The position numbers were made by a program, and so were the translations under genes. The notes under the pieces were generated by a model. The model was not told the DNA's origin and did no database searches. It worked only from the letters and a program-made list of their open reading frames with translations. From Montifringilla adamsi (taxonomy: Eukaryota > Chordata > Aves > Passeriformes > Passeridae): a DNA stretch of 64,000 nt. Each line of letters begins with the position of its first letter. Within the stretch, counting starts at the first letter, position 1. Below are positions 24,456 through 36,500 of the stretch, piece after piece. Where the stretch lies: contig JAGGNK010012114.1 of assembly GCA_017590115.1 (NCBI GenBank), forward strand, positions 1,816,248 through 1,880,247, written 5' to 3'.

Positions 24456-27400
24456 CAGACAGATTGGTATGATTTCTTTGTTCATCCTATCTTTTGCAAT
24501 TAAATTCCATAATGGAAAACCTTATGCCCAGGCGCATAAGGTAATGATGAACGTTTCAGATACAGGGAGTCAATAGCGATCCTTTATTTTTACAACTCAA
24601 CTTCCCCCTTATTTATACATATAGATCTTACTAGTCTATTAAAATTTTGTATTTAACAGTTAAACTTAGAATAACATGAAATACTAAAAAAAAAAAGAAA
24701 AAAAAATATCAGTCTTCCTGACAAAAGCTAAATTTATCTTAAATTTATCCAGAGGGATAAGTTTCAAAATTATGTTGGCACCTCTTTTTCAATAAAGTTC
24801 TTTACATCAGATTTCTATTTTAATTTCTCAGTGATAACATCAAAGTGACAGATTGATGATGACTCCACCACCTAGTCAGGTCAAGAATATTAGTAATATA
24901 AACCTACATCAGGCTTGAAAAAAAAAAAAAACAAGAAGAAAAATCTGCAAAGCTCACAGGGCAGTACTTCACACCTGCTATGGGGAGTCTGGCTAGTACA
25001 TATACACCCTGCTATAGACCATAAAGATTACACTTAAAAAAACAAAATGAAAGCAGAACACATACTTTGCCTAACTGATTAGGTTTGTAGCTTAGATTAC
25101 TGACTCAATCAAGTTGTTAAGCCCTGAAGGTATTTACCAGTAGCTTAACTGAAGGCTGAATCAAAGCAAAACAATTTCTAGAGAGGGGTATGTGTTGATT
25201 GTCAGCCTTGCCTCTGCCAGGCAAGCCAAGGAAAACGGGAAGCAGTGCTTCTCTGAGAAGCAACGGAGGGGAATTGTTTGGGGGGCAGCGTTAGTCACTT
25301 GCACCATGAGAAATAAAAAGGTAAAGGAGGTTTTGGGATAAAAGTAACTGACCTAAATGTGGTATCCTGTTCCAAAAATTGTTACAGCAATGGTCAGTAC
25401 TTACATTAGTTACCCTAGTAAAAGTAACTGTGCACACAGATCTACCTACAAAAGCATTTCTACTTCAGTTAACAGCAGAAACCACATGCCAAAAAGCACC
25501 AAGTGCCAAGTTTCTGCTACACAGCAGCACTGCTCGAGACTTCAACACGTTAAGGAAGAAACCCCTAACATCACCATTTGCCATCAAGGCATGCAGATAT
25601 TTCTTTTTTATAAGACATTGAATAAGATTATCATAGGTCCCTATAGTATATCTTCTTCTAAAAAGAAGAAAGAAAAAAAAGGCAGCTTCTGTCTGAACAG
25701 CTCTTCAATACTATACATACTGGTACACTGAATGGAATGTTTGGAATGTCAGAGGAAAACTGGGTATGCTTTCTTAGAACTCTGGGGAGGGGAGGTTGTT
25801 TTGAGTTTGCGATTTTTTATTCTCTATTTTTTTTAACAACCACTAAAAACTAAAAAATCCAAAAAAACTAAAAATCCACAAGCTAGAAACATACTGGAAT
25901 TTAAATAACTCATACTTTACATATTACTTACTGTGTATGCAAAGATGAAGTACATTTAACTTTCTCTCAAAAATGTTTTGTCAGGTATTTTTTAATAGAA
26001 ATATTAATGCACACACAGCATGCTTCTAGGGCGTACAAGAGCCAAACTTCAGCCTCCTCTGCTGCCAGCCAGTGAAGGCTGTATAGACATGACAGCAGGA
26101 ATGAGGGAAGGTATTCGCTCCTTGGCAGACTAGGAGTATCAATTTATGTAATCCAGTCACTTCTTTCACACGGGACAGTATGCATCAACTCTGTTCTTGG
26201 AAGTACTCATAACGTTCTCAAGAAAGCAGTCAGCTCTTTGGGAAAGAAATCAAAAAAGTTTAGCTTCAGATTTACAGTGTGCCTGAAACAATGGGGCTTA
26301 GACCACCAGGGTAGGCCCTGGTCTCTAGTATTACAAAGTGAGAGAGGCAACTTTGCCATCAGTAGAAAAAAAACCTAAACTAAGCCAAACCAAACAAAAA
26401 AACCCCACCAAGAATAGTAATGACTTTCAAAAAATAATAACAAATATTTATTAATATTATAAGGTATTTTTTATATATAGTTCAAGAAAAGATAGTAAGA
26501 AAAGGAGAACTCTTTGCACTGAAACATAAAAAGGCCACACTGTAAGTCAGGATCAGACTTCATGCTTTAAGACTAGGCAATAAGGATTTTTAATTTAATC
26601 AGCAGTAACATTAAGCACTAAAGAATAATTATAAACAAGCAAAACACAAACCAAACAATTTCTTCTATCAACAGGATCTAGGATTCCTGGAAATTAAGGA
26701 AGTCTGCAATTGTATGTGGAAATAACCACTTCAAGGGTTTCTTTGAACAAAGAACAAGAGATGTTTTCCTTTGCTGAAGACAGTTCTTCATTTTGCTGGG
26801 AAATACTATTTATGAGACAATTAAACTATACTTCCTCATTAATGCTACCAAATGTTTGTGTTCACACATTATTAATAATAATAGATAATATCAAAGTAAG
26901 AGTAGATATAGACTACATATTATTAAATACAAAAGAAATCATAAAAGAATGAACTCACTTTTTAAAACAAGCCTACGTAGTAACATATAGAATGCACATA
27001 AGCATATTTCAGAAGCTATGGTTATGAACAAAAATCATCCATTTAGCACTATGCCCTTTCATAAAACAATGTATTTATATTACTATTGAAGCTAAACAAA
27101 GACAAAGTTCAAAAAATTCCATGACTGATGGTACTCCACAAAGAGTGGCATCCATCAAGCCAACAGCTTTCCACCTGCAGTAAGCACTGCCACAAAGCAA
27201 TGACATGTACCAACCAGCAGCATGCAAACCATTTCAAGCCATAGGCAGATGGTAGCTGCTGCTGCCCTTTCCAGAAAGGGCAAACAAAGAGCACAGCAGG
27301 GGATCAGCAGATGACAAGCCAGACAAGAACCAGAAACTCTCCTGCAATTCACCTTTTCCAAGGAGTGCACATTACTGAGGGAGACTGTAACAGGAATTGC

Positions 27401-29205
27401 TGCTCAGTACTCATCTGGCAACAAAAACAGCCCCAACTTTAATGGGTACCACTCATACAGTACAAAGGCACCAGAGGGTACATATCAAACCAAGAGGGTG
27501 ATTTCTAGCAAATAATAACGAACAAGTGTGTGTTGAAAGACATCACAAGAACCATATTTAACCCAGAATGCACAGCTGAGAAAGGGAGAAACTAATAGCT
27601 TCAACTACTTTGCTTTCTATTTCAGGTTTTATACCTGGCTCCAAAGGGTTAATAGCCATTCCCAGAGATTTGTCTTTTTGTGTGGAAGTTCAATCAGACC
27701 TTCCCAATGCGCAGCATGTCCAAGCCCTTCTCGTGCCCAGAAAGAAACTGACACAGGATTACTTAATTGTATCTTTGATCTCTTAGTCTTCTCTTGGGTT
27801 TTTCCATGAAGTAGTTCCATTTTGACACTGGTATTTCACTCGTAGTTACAAATTAATTTTGACTAACAGAAGTCTTGGAAGGGTTGAATCAGTTCCTAAA
27901 TCAGCGTTAGAATGTGTTAGGAAAGGGCTTCTGATCACAGACATTATCCCTTTTAAATTAATGGGATGCTGTTATTGTACATAATACAAGACAAAACACA
28001 TGTACAATAGAAGAGGAAGTTATTTTAAGAGCCTCCCACATAAAGAAGCTGTTCCAAAAAAACTTGTTTGAAAATTTTCAAGTCTCTTTAAGAGAAATGT
28101 AAGGCATTTTTAGACAAAACATCAAGAAGGCTAGTTTAGGTCTGAATTACTACAAAACAGTCCTCATATTAGGGATGGTAAGAAAAACACCAAGGAATGT
28201 GGATAAAATGACAGTGTAGGTACAATTATACATTCAAATTCACATGACTAGTCAAAGATATTTGCCTTCACATTTTTAAGACAACAGCAGCAAAGTTCTC
28301 AAACAAGCATTACATTAGAATAAAATGTTATACTTGGCCACTTCTGAAACTTGTTTTGAGGTCTGTACAAGCAACATGATTCCAAACTAAGCTAGTGTTC
28401 AGCCAATTAGAAAAACAAAAAAGGAAAGTGTGACTAAAGATTTGTAGATGTATCAAGAAAGGTACGTGTCTACTCTGAACTATGGTATCAACTGTACTTG
28501 ACAAAAAAAAATATCCCAAAACCAAACCATTATTTAAAAGAAAAAAATCCAATGGATTGAGAAAAGCATTAATGTGTTTCTACCTGTGACTTGTTTGGAT
28601 GTATTTTATTCTATCAACACTGAAATACTAGAACAACTGTGAAGGAAAGCTTTTTTTTAATATTACCACACACAAAAGCTAGTATCATATATGAAAATAT
28701 CTGAAGGACCTTGAATATCTTAAATTCTTTTTAACTAAATTTAATAGAAGTTAACTTATACAGTCAGCTCCAGCTATCCAAAATGCATGAAAGCCAATAA
28801 ACTAATGGACATGTCCGTTTCTTCAGAGCAGTCTGAAGCACATACAACTGTTCTTCTTGGGCTTCAGTCCACGAGGTACTGAATATTTTGGTCCTGACCC
28901 AATAATGCACTTAAATTACTAAATCCTTAAACAACCAGCACTAGACAGACCAGATTTTCTTCATCCACTTCTGCTTTATGCCAGCACACAGTCTAGTCCC
29001 AGTTCTGGTACAAGCAAGCAGAAAAGACAAATCATTCTGTTCTCTTCAAGGAAGGACACTGTATGTAACCTCATCTAGTGAAAAAAAAAAACAAAACCTT
29101 ATTATATGAGTTTATAACATTGTGAAATATCCATAATGTTGAACAAACACACACTCATTAAACAGAGGCCTCCAGCCTCTCCCTCAACATGCTATGGTGT
29201 CCATG

Positions 29206-29231
29206 AAAACTGTCTTTAACAAGACAGTTTT
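29206..29231. repeat. Perfect 11-bp hairpin, 4-base loop
   Basis: AAAACTGTCTT, a TAAC loop and the exact reverse complement AAGACAGTTTT. A short isolated inverted repeat of unknown meaning. Confidence 0.8.
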
Positions 29232-32200
29232 GCAGACACAACTGCAAAAATATTTCTTTTACAATTTGAAGACAATGTTCCTAAAGCAGTGTCCTGTAAT
29301 TTTACACAGACACATTCAAATTCATTATAAGGTGCAATATAAGGTCTTTTATGTCCTTTCTATCACCTGATGCCTAGAAAAAAAGATGGTAGTTCTGAGC
29401 TTGTGTTTCCATTTCACTTTCTTCCTGTACTCTCCCGGCTTACAGGACTTATTTGACATGAGGGTCACATGTGAGAGTGGGATAACAAGGAGAAAACATC
29501 AAGAACCAAGGCTATTAATTCAGTCCCAGGAAGAGTCTATTTTAAATATAGCCTATCATATGGCTATTGCTAAACTACCATTTACCAGTGTCTAGTGAAT
29601 GAATGACAGGAAAAAGAAGAAATTGCAGGTACAGGATATACTTGAGCCCTCAAACATTCCCTTCATGCCAAGAGAACCCTAGGAGGTTGAAATGAGAGCC
29701 TGATCTACTAGAATCAAAATGGCTCAAATCAAAAGGAAAAAATTATTTAGATATGCCTGTAAGTACACAATAGCTTTTAGATTTTACTGCAGTAAGAGAT
29801 TTACTTTTGAACTTCCTCAAGTTTAAACAGTACTGCTAAGGTAGAAAGGCAAGAAGTCACTAAAAATACCCTAAAATCACTTGTGTTTTGTACAGTGGCC
29901 TTTTCTACAAATTTTTAGAAATTGCTTAAATTCACATTAACAAGTGTGAAAACAAGAAATCCAGCTTAAAAAAACCCAAATCAAACAATAAAAAGAAAGT
30001 AGAATGTTTAAGATGAATATTCAAGGTCTCTCCAATACCTGCAAAAAACCCATGGAACTCAGTAATGTTTCAGTTCTCACTGGTCTTTTTTCCCTTCCTT
30101 ATTTCAGGGCACATCAAAAGCACTGGTTTCACTTTATAGTTACTTGGCAGTCTTCTAACAAAGAAATTACCATGGCAACAGAGTATTCTCAATGTTAATT
30201 TTTGGTGTTATTTGGCAACACAGAGTTTTAAAATTCAAAACACCTGCAGCTGGATCACAAATTAGCCAGAACTAACAATAGTACATAATCTTTTGAGGGA
30301 ATAATCTAAGTGAAAAAATGTTTCTGGAACTTCATTACAAATATTTCTCTCTATTATCTGGAATGCCAGCTTGAAAGATCTAATGATTTTTAGATTCTTG
30401 CGAAAAGCTAGCAATTGCCAAGTTTTCTTTTTTCCTATTTTTTACAAAAAGAACCCTTGTATTACACTATACATTTTATACATGTCAAAATATGTGGAAC
30501 TAGGCATAAAGACTTAATACAGCTTCATACATTTCATTATAAAATGCATTTAAGTAGAGTGGCAAAAGAACAAAAAAACAACACAAAGACATCTGTGTGG
30601 AGTATCAGTATTCAGTTCCGGAACAGTTTTATACAAATATATACTGCAAAAAGAATATATAAAAAAACCAAAACAAGGTGAATTTTCAGCCAGATCAGTT
30701 TCCTGAACTGTTTTCCCTTATGGTCACATGAATGTTAGCTACTTCCAGCACAAAAGAGCAAAGTAAGAATACACAGAAGACAGAGATATGGACAACAACA
30801 AATCAGACTACAATAAATTAACTATCTCTTCATTTAATATAAAGATCAAATCCCATGAAAGAAAGTGCTAAGGAACACAGTTTTTCAATTACTGTTTGTG
30901 CCAATGTCATGTTAATCAACACCACTGACATGTTAATCTTGCTTTTGCCATCTGCAGCTACATGAGAACAGGTTTGAATCAAGTGGATTCAATTCTATCC
31001 CAATACAACTATCAAAACATACAAAAATTCTTGAAACATGAGGTAAATTCTTCTGGATTAAACTATTTCACCCCGCTGCCCAAACCTGACAGAAATGCCA
31101 GCCAATGTTGGCTAGAGCATCCAGAAAGCAAAACACCTGCAGCTTCTCAGGCCTCTGGGTACTCACCCTGTCAGGTTTCCCAAGGGATTTGCTAAGGATG
31201 AATGAATAAAAAGCACACCACCCACTTGGGCGAATTTCCACCTTCCTCACAGGAAAAGTAATGCACACACCCCTTGTGAGTTACTGTCAAACCCTTCCTC
31301 CACAGTCTGCCCATGCTGCTTTCTTTGTATTTTCTCAACTTAAGCACTGAGATATGGGCTTCTTTATTCCATATAGCACTGTATTTCCTCCTGCATGGAG
31401 AACAGTTGTAATTTCTAGTGTAATTTGTCCAAGTGGAAACCACAGTGAGTACTCGGAAATGCTAGAAAAGACAAATTTCATCTAAAGGTTTTGAAAAGCA
31501 ATTCCAAGTATCTAAGATAGCTGGGAAGGAGTAAGACTAGCCTAGACTTACTTGATCATTGCCAAAGACCAAAATTTAATGGATTTACTGCTTCAAAGTC
31601 AGTGTCTCAGTGGATGGAGTCAGACTCTATGCAGTACTTCAGAAAGCATTCAAGTCCAAACCAGGATCGTGATATGGCTAGACACATTTCTAAACCCTAT
31701 ATACACATCAGTAACTGTAAACATCCAGATAAGAAGTAACAGTTATAAACTAGCCTCAAAATGCTGTATTAGATATATTACTGCTTCCACATGGAAGTAG
31801 AAACTACACGTTTTCCAAAACAGAGGATCTGAAGGTAATTTCTAACTCTGTATTTAATTGATCAGCAAGTCTGAAAACCCCCAGCTACCACTCTGCTAAA
31901 AATATTTCCATGGAATGTTGAAGGACAATGTGATCAAGGCATTCAATACAGACAAGCTCAACTCAATGGACTCTGATGTCTAGGAATTCTTAATCAGACC
32001 TTAATCAGAGCTCTAGCTAGAACTCACACGTGAATTTCATGCCTCCTCTGACTTTACAGAAAGACAATAACAGCAGAAGCTGCAGTAGTGACAAAAGAAT
32101 TATGAGGGTAAACACACATGAATAAATAGTAAGAGTGCTGAGGGCTTCTACCCCTCTTCAAATGGTGAACCTTTTAAAAGCAGCTGGAAAAGAGCGCTGA

Positions 32201-32712
32201 TTACAAGCTACATAAATCTACATTACATGCATAATCATGACACCACAGCTGGACTACAGTGACTCACAAACAATCTATGCAATTTTTTACATTAATTATA
32301 TAGGTCACAAACATGATCCAAACCTGTAGAGCTGAACTGCCATTATGAAAAGAAAATTCTGTCAAAATTGGGTAAGAACCTTTCCCCATAACAAATATGA
32401 AATTTAATCACAGTGATTCCAGTATTAATTTGGAGGTATGTTTGGTGGTGTGACTGCTTTGGCTTGGGATTAAGAGATGCTAGTAGAAATTGTGGTATGG
32501 GCTCCTAAAAACCTTCAAGTCTTGAGTGCTAATATGTTGCAACTTTTCTCAGCTACTCTGAAAGAGCAGAATATCAAAACTGTATATTCTGCAATTATAT
32601 TTGTTAGCCCGGTTTCTGAGAAAATTAGGTTTGTCAGTGCACTGCTTGTCTGTCAGTATTTGTCTCTGGTAACTTTTGGGCTTATTCAACTGAAATCAAG
32701 GTTGACCAATCA

Positions 32713-32763
32713 TCACAGCTCCTACATGTTTTGCGAAAACTGGCAGCCATGTAGGAGCTGTGA
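32713..32763. repeat. Perfect 16-bp inverted repeat with 19-base loop
   Basis: The arm TCACAGCTCCTACATG (32713-32728) and its exact reverse complement (32748-32763) flank a 19-base spacer that itself contains TTTTGCGAAAA. The stem has about 50% GC, higher than its surroundings. It could be a decayed transposon end, a template-switch product or a structured RNA element. The stem is shorter than a usual microRNA precursor. Confidence 0.85.
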
Positions 32764-35514
32764 ACTAACATCAGCATGGCTAGCATGGAAGAAAGCAGAA
32801 TTCAAGTCTTTTCCATTTTGGCTGAGAACAGTACATGCATACTCATTCACCAGCACATGTGGCTCTGAGCACTCAGAACACCCTCTCCTGACTGTCCAAA
32901 CAGGCAGGAAACATAGGCCATAACTACAGTTACTAAGAACATGCCAAAAGCATAACAAAACCAAGGATAACATACTGAAAACTAAACAGAGACAGAGGAA
33001 TAACTGATGATCTATACTATATGAAGTTTTATGGAATACTGGACTCAAAACTGTAACATGCCAGGCATCACTAATTCTCAACTTACACACACAATACATT
33101 TTATTTTTATCACATTGTTTGTACTGATGATTTAATCTCAGGATTGAAACTTCAAGGGAAAATAGAACACAGATGACTTGCTGAATGGGACAGAAGAAGG
33201 ACAGTTTCTTCTGTGCAAGACAATTCATGAAAGACACTTTTATAGTTACTTCAGCTGCCCTCAGGTTGGACTAGTTTCACACACCAAGAGGCCAGGAAAA
33301 GAACGGGAAGCCTGTACAATGTTACAGCATCACAATATTTGACAAATATTTTTATCTTACTATTACCAGGAAAATGCATTATTATTGTCTGTCATTCAAC
33401 AAAAACATTTTGTAGTAAGACTCATTAATTTCAAAATTGGTATTTCAATGTCACTATGTTGTTGTTATTATTATGCAAGCATAGAGGAATAATTAAGGAA
33501 AAATGGTTTCAAGTTCATTACGTGAAACAAAACAGCATCAGGAGAGGAGTGATGAAGTTGGAGAAATACCTACTAAATTTTCCATTTCTCCCTAAATCTG
33601 AATGATAAAACTAGCTAAATACCACAATTTTTAGATTGACCAGAAATATACATTTAGCCTGCATTATGATATTTTACTATGATAAGAAAAATTACTTTTG
33701 TTTTAAAATTTAAACTAATTTTTCTTCAAACTCCTCCTCTGTAAAGTTTGTCCTCTGTCAACACAAGTATGAAGAGGCCTAAGTACTAGAAAAAGACCGG
33801 AAGGCTATTTAGGTATGTGAAAATTCCCATTAAAAAAAGGGAATGATCAAATGTCAACAAATGGAACAGCAATCAACTTCTGCAGCTCATGCGGAAGTCC
33901 GTGTTCTAGATAGAAGCAAACCACGCCTCAAGTTACATCTTGCAACAGTTACAGCTAATTTTCATCACCAGCATTGATACATTTTGAAGGGATATGCTGC
34001 TCTCCCATTACACTGTCCTCTGAGCCTGAAGAAATTTCAGTCCTGCAAGAAACTTTTACTGTCATTTTAAAATAACAATAAGTTTCTCCTCTCTAAGCTG
34101 TAATTTTCAAGAGTGTGCTTTCTTGTCTGATGTTCTGATATGACATGTATAACATTTAGAAAGACAAAGAAATCATCTATAAAAGTAGCATTACAAGACT
34201 GTAACAAAAAACTTCGCACAGGAAGTAGAGTGGTATGTCATGGAACGACACAGCATAATAAGAAAAGCACAGAATGGTGTTAAATCTAAAACAATACAAT
34301 AACAAGAATAATAACAACAACAACAATAATAATACATAACCATTTTCTTATGTCTGGGAAAAAAGTTACTGAGAAATAAATAAGAAGGCTTTAGTATCCA
34401 CATTTTAAAAGGAAAAAACATCCTTTGTTAAAAAAAGAAAAGAGAACAAGAAAATAGGGAAAACAGAAAAGATATGTTTGTGGTTTATGGCTTCCAAAGT
34501 ATTTGGTACTTTTGCCTTTCTTCTTAAAAAAAAGTCTGCCGTCTTATTCAAAAAATGTTACCAACCCCAAATTTCTTTGAAGAAGCATGAAACTCCTTTT
34601 ACTAATAGACTATCAACTCTAACTTTTCTTATGGTGCCCCTAGCACAGACACCTGACATGCCTATAAAAAGTAAGTATCAAAATGCATCCAATGATTACA
34701 AGTACAACCAACTCCTGTTCAGACCTAGGGTATGCCAGTGACCAGCAAAAGCCATGGCCTCAGGAAACACACCCTGATAAAAACCTCATATAAGGGAAAT
34801 CCAAACTTGCATCACAGATCTGACTTACACTTCTGAACAGACTGAATATTCATCCAAAGACTATGAACATCACCAGAACATGAGATAAACTTCCACTGGC
34901 TTCAAACATGCTGCAGTATTATTGGCCTGACAAACTCTGAAATATTATCCTACTTCTCAAAGAAAAACTGCTCATCCCTTAAGATACTTTCTGCTATTAT
35001 GTCTCTATGACTTACATTTTTTGTGAAAACTTTCAGTCAGTAGTTATAGATTTATGCAAAAAAAAAAAAAAATTTAAGTAGCACTACCATATAAGCTACT
35101 CTTCAGTCTTTTTGGAAGGATGGTAATAATTCTTGCAAATAATAATTGTGGGAATGCAGAAATACCTTGTTACACCAGTTAGTGTTCCTTATTCCCTCAA
35201 ATCACTTTAAAAAACAAAACAATTTCATGATGAGAATTTTTCATAAACACAAACACATGGGAAAATCAGTGTTTAAAAAAAACCCCAAAAATCTAATAAT
35301 CTGCATTCTTCCTAGAAGTTTCTTCATGACATCAATAGAAACTGGGGAAAAGGACAAGTATGAAAAGTAGAAGAAATAAAGCCCATAAAATATCCCTGCC
35401 AGATGTCTGACATCTATTTATTAATTTAAATACCTTTCCACAAGTTGTTCTCCATCAGTTGCCAAGATGCCAAATCTACAACAGATTTGTACACCACTAT
35501 CCCGGTGCTACTTG

Positions 35515-35742
35515 CTAACAACTTGGAGCAATGCTTAAAAGTTCTTGCAAAACCTCCTTTGTTGTGACAGAACAAGTACTCTTACCTGTCTGCCCAACAG
35601 TATGTTCATTGTCCAGCCATTGACAACTTTTCTTCCACATCAAATGCTGGTTCTGTTGGAAGATTTCCTTCTTCTGAAGCTTGCTACCTTCTTCTTCAAC
35701 ATCTAGGTGCTTCTTACCAAACTGATTTCTTCTTTCCTGTCC
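35515..35742 (-). other. Unidentified open frame, minus strand
   Basis: 75 open codons ending at TAG (35515-35517), with an in-frame TAA just upstream (35743-35745). The peptide has a basic/acidic mix (FGKKHLDVEEEGSKLQKKE in its first third). A strong donor-like CAG|GTAAGAG falls inside it near 35586. The first ATG gives only 41 codons. I do not recognise it. It sits in a C/T-rich block (about 35.5-36.14 kb, plus strand) next to a CR1 tail, so it may be repeat-derived or chance. Confidence 0.15.
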
Positions 35743-36145
35743 TTATAAGCTCTCCTCATTCATCAACCTATTTCTTCTTGTTCAACACACCCCATCACCC
35801 ACCCATCTTTTTCATCTGTTCTAACATTCAAATACTTTCAAGCCCCTTCCTTCCGCAGGAGCAAGCAATCACCTTAACTGCCCTTTTGTTTAATATTGTT
35901 TGGAATTCCTAACTTACCCATGTAAGATATACTCCCCTGCGCTATTCACAACCTCTGCAGCATCTCCTCAGTGGCACCTGACCCTGGATGAAATCCACTG
36001 TTCATTCCTTTGAAGCAGTTGCCATTCAGAACAGTTCTAACCAGACTCTTGTGCAAACAGCTTTTACCTGCTCATCTCTTGCTATATTAATGTACCTGTA
36101 CATGACCTTATGTTTTCTCATGTGTCCTCATTAAACAGCAAAGAG

Positions 36146-36500
36146 GATTCACAGAATCATTTACACTGAAAAATGGTTAGGTTTTATCATTTAGGATGAT
36201 AAAACCTAACCACAAACCAAATACTGCCAAGCCAACCACTGAACCATGTCCCTAAGTGCCACATCTACACACCTGTAAATACTTCCAGAAATGATGACTC
36301 AGCCATTACCCTGAGCATCCTGCTGCAGTGCTTGACAACCCTTTAGGTGAAGAAATCTTCCCTAATAGCCAATATGACGCAACTTGATGCCATTTCTTCT
36401 TGTCCTGTTACTTGGGAAAAGAGACCAATCCCCACCTCACTACAACCTCCTTTTAGGTAGTTGTAGAGAGCAATCCACCTCAGCTTCTTTTTCTATGCAG
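36146..36500 (-). mobile_element. CR1 LINE 3' end, minus orientation
   Basis: Reading the plus strand, this follows the reverse complement of a common bird CR1 tail. Landmarks are TCACAGAATCA, ACTGCCAAG, CCATGTCCCTAAGTGCCACA, GCTTGACAACCCTTTAGGTG, a TTGTTACTTGGG-like segment, GACCAATCCCCACCTCACTA and AGGTAGTTGTAGAGAGCAAT. It is 5'-truncated, with no intact coding sequence. The hairpin at 36174-36212 lies near its 3' end. It has the same orientation as SRFBP1. Confidence 0.92.
36174..36212. repeat. Perfect 17-bp hairpin inside a CR1 tail
   Basis: Arms 36174-36190 (TGGTTAGGTTTTATCAT) and 36196-36212 are exact reverse complements around the loop TTAGG. In typical CR1 tails this spot carries only an imperfect inverted repeat, GGTTGGA ... 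TCCAACC. The pairing here has become perfect over its whole length, which suggests a local template-switch or hairpin-correction event. Confidence 0.9.

Noticed and set aside
25308..25330. A plus-strand ATG in good context followed five codons later by GTAAAG, like a tiny first exon
   Set aside because: No CpG island, promoter motif or downstream exon supports it.
32477..33237. A 148-codon plus frame and a 171-codon minus frame overlapping at the 32.7 kb hairpin
   Set aside because: Both are hydrophobic or low-information translations without splice sites or family motifs; the overlap of two frames on opposite strands argues for chance.
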